The notes beneath the pieces were generated by a model. It worked only from the letters and a program-made list of their open reading frames with translations, made no database searches and was not told the origin of the DNA. Below are positions 53,016-63,480 of a stretch of DNA of 64,000 nt, piece after piece. The stretch spans positions 607,233,501-607,297,500 of the forward strand of contig CM057456.1 in NCBI GenBank assembly GCA_016271365.2. Reading direction: 5' to 3'. The stretch's first letter is position 1, and each line of letters begins with the position of its first letter. The stretch is from Neoceratodus forsteri. Lineage: Eukaryota > Chordata > Ceratodontiformes > Ceratodontidae. Position numbers and translations under genes: made by a program.

Positions 53016-55971
53016 TTAAAGGGGCACTGTCAACCTCCTTAGGCCTCAAAGTGTCCCTAGTTTAAAAACCATATTTTATGACCACTACACCGTGAGGTTC
53101 AATTATTGCACCCCCCTTAGAAGGCCATCCCCTGTGGAGATGGTCAGGTACCACCCATTACGGAATGTTACTTCACAAGGCCTAGCAGCGGTCCTTAACC
53201 TATCATCCCCCATGTTGATGAGCAGTAATCCAGAGGCACTGGTGTTGGCCTATAATGAGACCATCACGGCTGCCCTGGATTCTATTGCTCCTGTTCGTGA
53301 GCGCCCCCTATCCCTTCACCCCAGGGCCCCCTGGTTTGATGGGACTCTGAGGGAGATGCAGAGACAAGGGCGAAGGTTGGAGCATTGTTGGCGTAAGTCC
53401 ACCCTTGAAGCCGACCGCCTTAAACTGACAGAACATTATACCAGCTATCAATCTGCAATCACCCATAAGAAGGCAGAATTCCTGTCCAGGGAGATTGCAG
53501 TTGCTCAGAATCGACCGGCTCAGCTGTTCCGAACTGTAGATAGACTGTGCAACCCAGCCTGTCTGCAAGTTCGAGGAAAGCTTTCGCAAATTGAGTGCGA
53601 TGAGCTCGCTCGATACTTTGCAACTAAGGTGGCTGACATCAGGGTGGACTTGTGTCCGACAACCTCTAAGGATGACGTGGTAGGAGTGTGTGAGAACACA
53701 ATGCCTCGATTCTCTTGGAGTTCCTTTTGTCGACCTGAGTTCATGGATATTATGAGGATCATCCATAGTGTACGCCCCACAAGCTGCGGCTTGGATCCTG
53801 GACCAACTACCCTAATTTTGGGTTGTGTAGATATCATTGGTCCAGTTTTGGCGCAAATAGTCTGGTGCTCCTTGGAGTCTGGTGAGTTTCCTAGCTCCCT
53901 GAAAGAGGTGGTGGTGACACCTCTCTTGAAGAAAGCTTCCTTGGACCCAGACTGTTTTTCAAACTACAGACCCATCTCTAACCTTCCCTTTTTTGGGAAG
54001 GTTATTGAGAAGGTAGTGGCAGCCCAATTGGATGACCATTTAACCATCCATAGTATCTACGAATCCTTCCAGTCTGGTTTCCATAAAAGACACAGCACCG
54101 AGACTGCGCTGGTTCGGGTGCTTAATGATCTTCTGAGGGTGAGAGATCAGAAGAGACGTTCCATCTTGGTTCTCCTTGATCTCTCTTCAGCTTTTGACAC
54201 TGTGGATCACGTGGTGTTGTTAGCACGCCTGAGGCAAATCTGTGGAATGTCGGGAACTGTTCTTCAATGGTTCACTTCATTTCTTACTGGGAGATCACAA
54301 AGAGTTGTGTGGGGAATTTTTTCCTCCAGCCCAGTCTCTTCGTTGTGTGGAGTGCCTCAGGGTTCTGTGCTGTCTCCCATGTTATTTGCAGTGTATATGC
54401 TGCCCCTCGGAAACATTATAAGATGGTATGGGCTGAGGTTTCACTGCTATGCAGATGATACCCAGATACACCTGTCTTTCGCACCCGACCAGGATGGAGC
54501 TCTCTCGGTGTTTAACAAGTGTCTGGGGGAAATCCAAGACTGGATGGATTCTAGTTGGTTAAAGTTGAACTCGGAGAAGACTGAGGTTTTGGTGGTGGAC
54601 CCGGGTGGTCAGATTGAGAGGTCGTATACTGGCATGCCAGTATGGAATTTTTCTTGGCAGCGTGTCACTACTGACCTCTGAACAGGTGCGTAGCCTTGGG
54701 ATGATCCTTGACGATAGGCTGACTTTTCAATCTCAGGTGTCGGCCGTCATCAGGACTTCCTTTTACCATCTTAGGAATATTGCCAGGGTTAAGCACCTTG
54801 TTCCGTCTGACTCCTTGCCAGCGTTGGTCCACGCCTTTGTGTCCTTGCGCCTAGACTACTGTAACGCCCTTTACTTTGGGCTTTCTGGGGTTGAAATCCG
54901 CCGCCTACAGTTGGTGCAGAACATGGCAGCCCGAGTTTTGACTGGGACTAGTAGGTCCTTTCATATTACCCCGGTGCTGCGCGAACTGCACTGGCTTCCT
55001 ATACAGTGGCGGATCACCTTTAAAGTCATTTTATTGACTTTTAAAGCCCTTCGTGATCAGGGTCCATCCTATCTGAAAGACCTACTGGTTCCTTACTGCC
55101 CTGGCCGATCGCTCCGCTAGGCCGACATGGGGTTGTTAGAGATTCCAAGAGTGAGTTTAAAATCTTCTGGCAGCAGAGCATTTTCTCATGCTGCACCCAC
55201 TCTTTGGAATTCTCTACCATGCCGGTTACGGGAGTGCACCTCTGTGGAGATATTTAACAAAGAACTGAAATCATATTTATGGAGAAAGGCCTTCTTGGAT
55301 AGTTAAGTTAATTGAAATATGATTGGAATTTTATTGTAATTTATTATGTTTTTATGATGTATTTTTATGATGTATTTTTTATGTGTTTTGATGTTTTGTA
55401 TTGAAATTTGAGTTTATGATTTTAACTTGTTCAGCGCCTTGATATATTGAAAGGCGCTATATAAATAAAATTATTATTATTATTATTATGACTGTCCATA
55501 TTCTATAGAGACTTGTAATACAGCTGGTAGTTTGATATGGATTCCTTTTTTTTCTTAAAAAGTAAAAAACTGACTGCCCACCATACTGGTGTTACCACAC
55601 CCAAACATGCTTGTTTACATTTCTTGATCAACTCCCACTGCATCTTTCCTGGACTCGGAGGACACTCCCAACATGATTTAGTCACTTATTGTACAGTGGG
55701 AGTACAGGAGACGATTGTATCATGAGTGGCTGCACTGTTTGAGGATGTTTCTAATGTTCAGGAAGCATGTAACAAGAGTAGTTCAATGATTAGAAGAAAA
55801 ACAAGACTGGGTATTACTATAGATTACCATGCACTTCAGTTCTAATAGGCATGTAGGCAGATAAAACAACCAGCAACATCAATGAATTTTAGATAAGGTA
55901 AGCAATATTAAAATGTGGGGTTTTACTTAGAAATAAATATGATGCAATAAAGGTTGACTGTGTCCCTTTAA
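53016..55971. mobile_element. T2-like MITE at TTAA, split by L2
   Basis: Left end TTAA-AGGGGCACTGTCAACC at 53016. Right end, inverted, TTAA-AGGGACACAGTCAACC at 55971. TTAA stands on both sides (53016-53019, 55968-55971). Without the L2 insert the element is about 540 bp. The paralogous copy B at ~56555 has no insertion at the corresponding point. T2 MITEs of Xenopus begin TTAAAGG and are attributed to Kolobok transposase (established knowledge); assignment here is by end sequence only. Confidence 0.75.
53083..55487 (+). pseudogene. L2 LINE, 5'-truncated, nearly open
   Basis: Begins inside the endonuclease C-terminal end (HYTVRFNYCTPLRRP) and carries a 500-codon open RT frame to 54681: SNYRPISNLPFFGKVIEKVV (53960-54015), FQSGFHKRHSTETALV (54070-54115), VLLDLSSAFDTVDHVVL (54172), CGVPQGSVLSPMLF (54350), FHCYADDTQIHLSF (54440, catalytic YADD intact). 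One frameshift near 54630 and one TAG (55118-55120) separate the C-terminal domain (YLKDLLVPYCPGRSLR, PTLWNSLPCRL). The 3' end ggcgctatataaataaaatt, then (ATT)n. Word atgac/ttatgac at both junctions (53078-53082, 55488-55492) is a likely target duplication. Confidence 0.92.
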
Positions 55972-56469
55972 TTCTGTTCACTCTCCACATTTCTCCCACT
56001 TTTCTCTTTGAAGTCCTTGCCCAACCTTAAGGCTGAAAAATGCAAGGTAGAGGGTTTTATTGTGCAACTCCTAATTCCTGCTTGAAACCTTGCACCTGCT
56101 TTTTCTTCCACATGATGTATGTACTATTATTTACTTCTTTCATACGTGCTGCTGTTTGGTACTTTGTTTCCCAGGTAATGGCAGTGATCTTGCACAACCC
56201 ATATCATTTGCATATCCATGATGCATTGCTTGCAATTCATGGAATTTAATGTATTCTCATTCTGTGCTAAAAAGCAAGTAAAACAGATGTTTTAACATGT
56301 TCCTACACTCACTGATCAGTTCAGGTAAGGATCTGTATTACTGTTCTTATCCATATTTAGATCACTGCAATTATAGCATTTTGTTCATTACACTATAAAT
56401 AAACAAGGCTTAGCATACATACCCCTATCATTGAAATCAAGCTGTTTATGTACACTTGCAAAGCATGTA

Positions 56470-57620
56470 AATAAATTGGTATCAGTATGAACTATGAGAA
56501 TGCTTTCTGGAGGTGTGCCCCTTCTTCACCTATCACAGCATCAGAATACAAAATTTCTTCCACAATTTTGTCTAATCTCTGCCTTTATCATCCCGTTTCC
56601 CACAGATGTCCTTGTCCAGTCACAGTGTTATGAGTCAATGTTTTCCTTTCCCAATCATAACATTTTCATTATTATATTTTGTGTTAATAATTTATTCATT
56701 TTAAGAGCTACACATTCTATGTCCAACAAGGCTGGGGAATGCAAAGTGGAGCATTTTCTTGTGCAGCTTCTAATTCTTGCTTTTTATTCCACATAGGTGA
56801 TACTGTTTACTTCTTTCATATTTTGTTGATTAGTGTTTTGTTTCTCAGGGAATGGCAGAGATGTTGCATGACCCATATCATTTGTATACCCATGATGTAT
56901 TGCTTGCAACTCATGGAATTAAAGGAAAGGTCCCTTCAACCTTTGTTTCTGTTTGCCTGTGTAGTCTGTAAACATAAACAACTATTCCTTCTCTTGCATC
57001 CCCCTAATTTCATCCTAATTTAAATTTAAATGAAGTTGCTTCACTCTGTTCTGCCCTGGTGTGGAAACCTGTTACACTTCATTGCAAAGGCCATGACCCC
57101 ACTTACAAAAGGAAACATGGGAGTTGATAATGCATTTTTGCACATCATAGGGACTGGGAGTAAGCAAGGAGCTCTTGCCACATTAGAATTAATCAGTTGA
57201 ATAACAACACTTCACAAGCACCAACATCCTTCAAACTGCATTTTTCCAACTTAGACACACTTTAAACAACAGAAAGCATTAGGGTTCTTACCAGCACAAG
57301 ACAAGAATACAGGGACTTCAGAAGACATACAACAAAACTGACTGACAGTAGTGCTTCTGCTGGCTTGTGTCTGTACAGTATGCATCATCAACTCACATGA
57401 TGCTTTGCATGACTGCGGTCATGACCTTTGCAATGGAGTAAAATAGGTTTTCATGCCAGAGCAGAACTTAGTGAAGCAGCTTCATTTTTATCTAACTTAG
57501 GATGAAATTAGTGGGATGTAAGAGAGGGAATCATTGTTCATGCCAACAAACTACACAGGTATACAGAAAATAGGTTGAGGGAACTTTCCCTTTAATGTAT
57601 TCTGATACTGTACTAAAACA
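56470..57620. repeat. Paralogous repeat copy B (interrupted)
   Basis: Second copy of the repeat at 52940-56285, lying directly after it in the same orientation. It is split at 56919 by a TTAA MITE; the sequence resumes at 57596 with tgtattctgatactgtacta, matching copy A at 56250. Confidence 0.75.
56919..57595. mobile_element. T2-like palindromic MITE at TTAA
   Basis: Flanked by TTAA (56919-56922 and 57592-57595). The left end AGGAAAGGTCCCTTCAACCT and the inverted right end AGGGAAAGTTCCCTCAACCT begin arms of more than 200 bp (56923-57150 and 57370-57591), about 75-80% complementary by eye, around a ~220-bp loop. The empty site survives in copy A at 56246-56249. No ORF with motif; non-autonomous. 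Confidence 0.85.
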
Positions 57621-58685
57621 CAAGGAGTCAAGCACCTTGGTATCAACCAATTGCTCCCTTTTTCTGTCCTTTCTTGCTAATGGCTTTCAGGGCCCTTGTT
57701 CAGGTATAGATCTCAGGGTACTGGGTCATAATGTCGCTGCCGAAACAGCACAGGAATGACAGCTCTGGAGAAAACTCCAAACTCCATACAGTGACAGGGG
57801 TTTCTCAGCGTACAAGGAGAATCTCTACCCCAGTCCCTGTACGCTGTGATGTAGAAGTGTGAAAGAGGCTGCCAGTGTAGTGTCTGGTTGAGCTGCTCCC
57901 ATGGTGGTGTGGCTAGGGCACCAGCACCTGGTGACGTGGAGGACTTGGGTCTGTGGTTCAGTTCCCCCATGGTCCCATATTGTTGTGGTTTTCTTTTATT
58001 TTAAAAATGAAATTTCCCCCCACTATAGTTTTGCCCCATCCCCTAAGTCCACACCCTCGGAGTTAGTTATTTTAATTCCGGGGGTGCACGGGATGAAACC
58101 CCCCCCTCCTGCCAAAAAACAGACAATGATATTTTCTTTGCTGGTATGCATGTTGTTGTTATGGTCGGAGTTCTTTGCCAATGTTATTTAAGTGCACAAC
58201 GTTTTCCATGTGGCATTGTGCCTTGCACTGTTTCGGTTGTGACATTACCACCCCATTCCAGATGTCAGGCAGATAGGCACATAGTTGCCAGGGTCCAGTC
58301 TGACCCCTCCTTGAAGATGGACTATATACTGACTCCTTTCCAGTCCTACAACACCACACCCATCAGGACAGACTCATGAAAGCTTACTGCACGTAGCCCC
58401 ACCAATTGTGTCATTACCTCCACTATGATTCTAGGGTGTATTGGCCTGCCCTTTGGGATTTACCTGACTTGGTCTTTGTCAGCTTCTCAGCTATCAGTGA
58501 GGGTGTGATGTATGCAGTCTGCATTACTGTAACCCCTGGTGCCATGGGCACCCTGGTGAAGCCTCTTCCTCCCTTGGGGACCTTCTGGTGAGCAGCAAAA
58601 CAAAGTATGGATTTAGCATCTCAGTCATCACTCTTGACTTCTTGTAGGTTCTTCCTCCTGTTCTTCAGGTTTCAGTGACCCAATC
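57621..58685. other. Unassigned; tRNA-like SINE head at ~57895
   Basis: 57895-57965 (catggtggtgtggctagggc, then gtctgtggttcagttccccc) has spaced A- and B-box-like words (GGTTCAGTTCC), suggesting a tRNA-derived SINE head. The rest shows no motif. Confidence 0.4.
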
Positions 58686-58960
58686 CCCTCCATCCAGAAA
58701 TGGAAGTGATGCTGTCACTGTACAAGTACCTGGTAAAGCTACATCTTGAATACTTTGTGCAGTTATGAAGTACATACCTCAGACAGGCACTACATGGGCT
58801 ACCAGGCAATGGAGGGTTACTATGATAATCAAGGGGCAGGAAGGGAGGTTATATGATGAAAGGCTGGCAGATTTTAACATGGCTGGCAGCCAAAAGGGAA
58901 CGTGGGCATCTAAATGAAATATAGACATTTTTGTGAGTAATCAACTTGTTGGACTATAAA
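58686..58960 (+). pseudogene. CR1 C-terminal fragment
   Basis: LSLYKYLVKLHLEYFVQL (58715-58770), then degenerate GYMMKGWQILTWLAAKRER-like text corresponding to the 'LYDERLADFNMAGSQKG' style C-terminus. The reading probably resumes at 59540 after intervening insertions. Confidence 0.6.
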
Positions 58961-58964
58961 TGAC

Positions 58965-59180
58965 TCTGAGGGTCATTGTTCATGGCATGCTTGCCTCTAG
59001 GGCCAGAAGGCCTGAAGGTCATGTATTCTAGCCCCCCACCAGGTACTTAGGGTAATACCCATAACTAACACTATAGTGCAGTACAAGGGGGTACTACACT
59101 GTTGAGGTGCTGTCTCCAGAATGAGACATTAAACTGAAGTCACTACCACCCATCTCTGGTCATGGTCCAGGTGGACGTTA
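58965..59180 (+). mobile_element. tRNA-derived SINE, copy 2
   Basis: Head gttcatggcatgcttgcctc ... gaaggtcatgtattctagccc (degenerate box B), then tagtgcagtacaagggggta, the central block gaggtgctgtctccagaatg, then agacattaaactgaagtc and ggtggacgttaaa at 59172. It matches the antisense copy at 59955-60275 in order and spacing. The 3' part after 59178 differs from that copy, so it is truncated or interrupted there. Confidence 0.7.
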
Positions 59181-59219
59181 AAGGGGAACAGTCAGCACTA
59201 ACAGACCCTTAGCCAAGTG

Positions 59220-59540
59220 TGGGGCTGGTCCCAATTTGCACTTTGTGTGCAAAACCATTTTGAAGGATGTGAGAAAGTTGTACTTTACAGAGAGAGCAGT
59301 TAAGTTGTGGAACAGCCTACCAGCAGAGGTGGTGGGTGCAAGAACCATTAATGGTTCCAGTCTATGGCTGAGACTGAGAAAAAGGCTAAATAGTTGCACA
59401 GAGAAAAACAGTAAGGACTGGGGCAAGGGGAGGGGAAGACTAGGTCAATAAACCTGACTAGGCATTAGGTCCCAGGGTTGGATAGTGTAGAACAGGGCAG
59501 ACTGGATGGACCAATGGTCTTTTTCTATGTTTATATAACT
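59220..59540 (+). pseudogene. CR1 3' terminus
   Basis: Open frame 59236-59451 with KDVRKLYFTERAVKLWNSLP followed by AEVVGARTINGSS and a KRLNSCTEKN end, typical of the CR1 ORF2 C-terminus. The 3' tail is gggcagactggatggaccaa, then tggtctttttctatgttta at 59490-59535. Young-looking in this short part. Confidence 0.8.
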
Positions 59541-59825
59541 TATTCACAAAGAATGAGGGAACTATGACTAGACAGCATGGGTGGAAACTAATGGGGGGGG
59601 CATTTAGAATTCAGGACAGATGTGAAGAAATTGTTCTTCATGGTTTGTGTGGTGGATGAATGGAATACAGTGTCCAGAGAGGTGGTTGAAGCCAAGATTG
59701 TGATGGGGTTAAAATACAAGAGTGACAGATATTAGGGATTAGTTGGACCCAGAGGCAGAAGAGGGAAAGGGATTCCTGGGAAGGGGGTGAAGACCAGCCA
59801 CTAGGGCTACTGGTTCTTTATGTCC
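59541..59825 (+). pseudogene. CR1 C-terminal fragment, second
   Basis: FRTDVKKLFFMVCVVDEWNT then VSREVVEAKIVMGLKYKSDR (59605-59735) is another CR1 C-terminus. It probably belongs with 58686-58960, the pieces between being later insertions. Confidence 0.65.
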
Positions 59826-59945
59826 AGCCCACATTTTTTTTTTATTTAGTTTTTGTTGACCAGGAAAGGAGGACTAGGAAATTCTGCCTATTTTCAGCCT
59901 TGTCCCGAGGAAGGGGGGATACAGATGAAAATCAACTGACATTGA
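59826..59945 (+). mobile_element. Short dispersed repeat, copy 2
   Basis: tttttttttatttagttttt, then gttgaccagg, ctgcctattttcagccttg and ggggggatacagatgaaaat match 33600-33722 (opposite orientation). Weaker relatives of the first 40 bp occur at 11660-11715 and 60600-60660 (gatttgttaac, tattttcaggcac). Confidence 0.6.
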
Positions 59946-59954
59946 ACTAGATTA

Positions 59955-60275
59955 AGCTGGTGGGGGTATTTTTAGTGAATGGGTGAAATTTGTCCAGGAC
60001 ACTGGGGAAAATTCCCCTACTCTTTTCAACAAGTGCTATAGGAATCTTTAAAGTCCACCTGAACAACCACCAGAACAGGCAGCTAGGGCCTCGGTTTAAA
60101 GTCTCATCTGAAAGCTGGCACCTCAGGAGTGCAGCAATACCCTCATACTGCACTACAGTGTCAATAGTGGGACTCAACCCAAGTGCCTGCTGTGGGGATG
60201 GAACCCACAGCCTTCCAATCTTCCAGCCTCAGAGGTGAGTTTGCAACCTGCTGACACTGCTAATAATTGGCTGAA
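59955..60275 (-). mobile_element. tRNA-derived SINE, copy 3 (antisense)
   Basis: Minus strand: head tcagcaggttgcaaactcac, box B tgggttccatccccac (~60190), tagtgcagtatgagggtatt, central gtgccagctttcagatgaga, then ctttaaaccgaggccc, and a 3' part ctttaaagattcctatagca to gtgtcctggacaaatttcac. This is the fullest copy. The central 'gatgagac-ttaaac-gagg' block is shared by several fish, shark and amphibian SINE families as I recall. Confidence 0.75.
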
Positions 60276-61627
60276 CATGGAGCTAGATAGAGAAATTGGT
60301 AGCCTGGATAGACTGCTAGGTCTTTTTATGGTGAAACTTTCTATGTACAATATCTACATTACCTACATTCTTTAATAATGCAGACAGCTGAGCAGTACAA
60401 ATGATCATCTTAGGTTAACAGATGGAGTAATAACTATATTTTTGCCATCCCTAATCTTTTTTGTTTGTTTTTGCAAATCTTATCATTATTTATATGATTT
60501 TATATTAAAAATGCTGACATTGGCAGCCCTTGACTGTGTTTATATACTACTCACAGATGTCAAAAGACTCATTATGATGTAATTTATTCATTTATTAATT
60601 GATTTGTTAACCAGGTAAATTGTATTGAACCAGGGTCCATTTTCAGGCACAAGCAAGAACAACTATGACAAATATACAAATTAGAGAAATTATAAGAAAG
60701 CATTTAAATACATTAAAGGATAAGAATACATCAGTAATCACCATTATTGTGACTTAAGCGTTAAATGAGACTGGATTAGCTGAAGATCATGGGGTAGGTT
60801 ACTCCAAAAATGGGGACACTGCAAAAAAAGCCCTGCCCCCATCATTATCCAAGAGGAAAGGTACCCATTCCCTATTTTTTTTTAATTTACAATGTCTCCC
60901 TGCCTGTCTGGCATCAGCCAGCCAGGTGACTTGTTCTTGCTGCACCTCCCACCTATAATCCGACCAGTCTCTGATTTCTATGAGAACTACATGACAAGAC
61001 CTCTGCCTCTGAAGCCCTGGCTTCTCCCCCTCTGGTGCTGTCTCTCCCCACCTGAGCTGGGTGCAGATATCCCGGGAGAAGGAACAAGCATCTATTATGG
61101 TGCCAGAGAAAAGGTGCATGGCAGGGTCTAGATGTTGGTGTGGAGTCAGAGGCCAGCTGTAATTATGGTCTGGCAGGGTATTTTTCCCTTTAAAGCCCCT
61201 TTTGATTTCCCAGGATGTTATATGTTATGCAGCTTCCACTGGTCTAAGGGAGAGGATCCAGCATTGCATAGTCACTTATAATGTGAAGACTCCCCACAGA
61301 TCACAGGAGGTGCAGATGAGTGAGCAGCAGCAACCCTCACATCCTGGGTCTAGCCACACTTCCTCCACAGTCTGCCCAGAATACCACTGGCCTAGCCTGA
61401 GGAAAAGGAGTCAGGATCAATAACCAATCACATGTCTCTCTGAATGGCTGTGCAGCACATTACTAGCCAGTATCAGTGGACCACAAACTCCCTTTATGAT
61501 GTCAAAACATTACAAGACTAAATGGCATTTCAACATTATCAAATGGCTTGGTTTCTAACAGAGGCAGAAGGAGAGCAGATCATGGATAGGCCTGTAAACC
61601 AGGAAACAACAGGCTGTGCTGACATAC
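60276..61627. other. No recognisable gene
   Basis: 60595-60660 has a weak relative of the short dispersed repeat. Frames at 60799-61131 on both strands overlap and carry no motif. Confidence 0.4.
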
Positions 61628-63029
61628 ATAAAATAATACGAACATACAAACATACGAAAATTGCCAGCAGAAAATGGCCTTATGGTCTACCATGTCTGCT
61701 CAGTTGTGCAGCTAGCAGTCCCTATTTTACAACTGCCCCTCCCTCCCTGGCCCCCTCTTCCTGCCCCTCCCTCTTGCTCTGTCCCATCCCTCTTGAAGGC
61801 CCCCACTGCTGTGTGCAACCCACCTCTACTGGCAGTGCGTTCCACCCAGCCACCACCCTCTCTGTAAAAAAGTGTCTCCTCATCTCCCTCCTGAACCTTC
61901 CCCCCTCCAGTCTCATATCTTGGCCTCGGGTGTCCCTCCCCTCCCTTAGCTTGAAAAGTCTCTCCATACAAGACTTGTTTATCTCTGTCATGTACCTGAA
62001 GATTTCAATCATATCTCCCTTCTCGCTTCTCTCTTACAGTGAGTACATGTTCAATTCCCTCAGTCTACTGTCATATGGTAAGTCCCCCAAACCTTTGATC
62101 ATCTTTGCTGCTGTGTGTTGCACCCCCTCCAGTAGCTTAATGTCCATCTTTAGGTACCAGAACTGCATGCAGTACTCCAGGTGAGGCCTAACCAGCGATC
62201 TATACAATGGCAGAATCACCTCCCCCCTCCTGGAGGATATACCCCTAGCAATACAACGTAGCATCCTGTTGGCTTTTGTAGCCACCTTTCTACACTGTGC
62301 TGAGTTGTTCATTGCCCCTGTAATGAGCATTCCCCGATCCTTTTCCTCCTCAGTCACTGCTAACTGCATGCCTCCCGGATGGTAGCTTCTCCTCTGGATT
62401 TTAGACCAAAAATGCAGCACCTTGCATTTTTTGGCATTGAATCCAAGCTGCCAGGTGTCCAACCAAGACTCCAGCTTTGACAGATCCTCCTGCAGCCCCT
62501 GTCAGCCCTTTGGGTCATCTACCATTGCTCCCATCTTGATGTCATCAGCAAACAGACTGATTCTGCTCTTGATTTCCATCGAAATGTCTGCAATAAATAT
62601 CCCAAACAGCACCGGTCCAAACAGTGAGCTCTGCGGAACTCCACTCATCACTGCCCTTGGGGATGATAGCTCCCCACCCACCACCACTCTTTGCTGCCTC
62701 CTCTGCAGCCAGTTCCATACCCAGACAGCCATCTTTGCTCTTGCCCCTGTAGCTTGTAGCTTAATTCGTAGTCTCCCATGAGGCACCGAGTCGCATGCCT
62801 TACTGAAGTCCAGGTACAGGACATCCACTGCGTGGTGCTTGTCCAGTTGTCTAGTTACCCAGTCATAGTACTCCACCATGGTGGTCTGGCATGATCTGCC
62901 AGTGACAAAGCCAAGCTGTTTACTGTCCTGTAGCCCAATGGCCTCCAGAAGGGTCACCAGCCTCTCCCTCAGGATTGTCTCCATCAGCTTTCCCACGGTG
63001 GATGTGAGGATGCATGGGCAACCATACAC
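61628..63029 (-). pseudogene. CR1 LINE 3' half, antisense, two stops
   Basis: A single minus-strand frame from 63029 to 61722 is open apart from a TGA at about 62499 and a TAA at about 62034. Motifs: TSTVGKLMETILRERLV (RT fingers), GFVTGRSCQTTMVEY, VLYLDFSKACDSVPHG (62810), MSGVPQSSLFGPVLFG (62630), SLFADDIKMG (catalytic FADD intact, 62545), FNAKKCKVLHF, LITGAMNNSAQCRK, LYRSLVRPHLEYCMQFW, ELNMYSL, ERVVAGWNALPVEV. The 3' tail (inverse of cgaacatacaaacatacg) is at 61640. 5' truncated at about 63015. Same family as 22815-23500. Confidence 0.92.
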
Positions 63030-63480
63030 AATAAGGCTGTGTTTCCAATGAGGAGTAATATGATGACATAGACTATGAGAGCAAACTTTGAGAGGTTTCT
63101 ATGATGTAATCTCACCACAAGATGGAAACACCACCTTGTTGTGTATCATTGTCCATACATTATTTTAGTAAGCCTGCAAAGGACTGCAACAGTTTGGACA
63201 TTGTTTGTGGCTACTTACACCTGACACCTGTGCTGACAGATTCATGAGGTAGCCCTGATAGTGTGGGGTGATCACTTCCAGGAAAAACAAAAGTGGTCTT
63301 TAGGAAAGACAACACAGTGGTGGTTTGCACCATAAACTGTCATATAGAAGGAAGGGCCCAATAAGTGACCTTGTGTGTTTTTGTGCTCAGCTGTCTTAAT
63401 CTGAATATCTAGTTTAAAGCTGTGCATGTACCTGGTGTGGATAAGAGTATTGTTGACACTTTCTTGACTGAAGTGAGAAA
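63030..63480. other. No recognisable gene
   Basis: Short gap between the CR1 5' truncation point and the recombinase-like fragment. Confidence 0.35.

Larger units (their letters stand above)
52940..56285. repeat. Paralogous repeat copy A (interrupted)
   Basis: 52940-53015 plus 55972-56285 form one repeat, split by a TTAA MITE. It aligns with copy B (56470-56918 plus 57596-57620): cacctatcacagc-tcagaatac, gaagtccttgcc, aatgcaaggtagag, tgtgcaactcctaattc, atgatgcattgcttgcaa, ttcatggaa, and tgtattct-atactgt-ctaaaa. Identity by eye is about 70-80%. The repeat itself is of unknown class. Confidence 0.75.

Noticed and set aside
53308..53837. 152- and 105-codon minus-strand ORFs
   Set aside because: Antisense shadows of the L2 RT frame.
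57895..57970. Functional tRNA gene
   Set aside because: A and B boxes are degenerate and the cloverleaf does not close by eye; a SINE head is more likely.
59172..59215. TTAAAGGGGAACAGTCAGC as a third T2 MITE end
   Set aside because: It resembles the 53016 end, and it starts at a TTAA within the SINE, so it may be real. No right end could be found, so it is not annotated.
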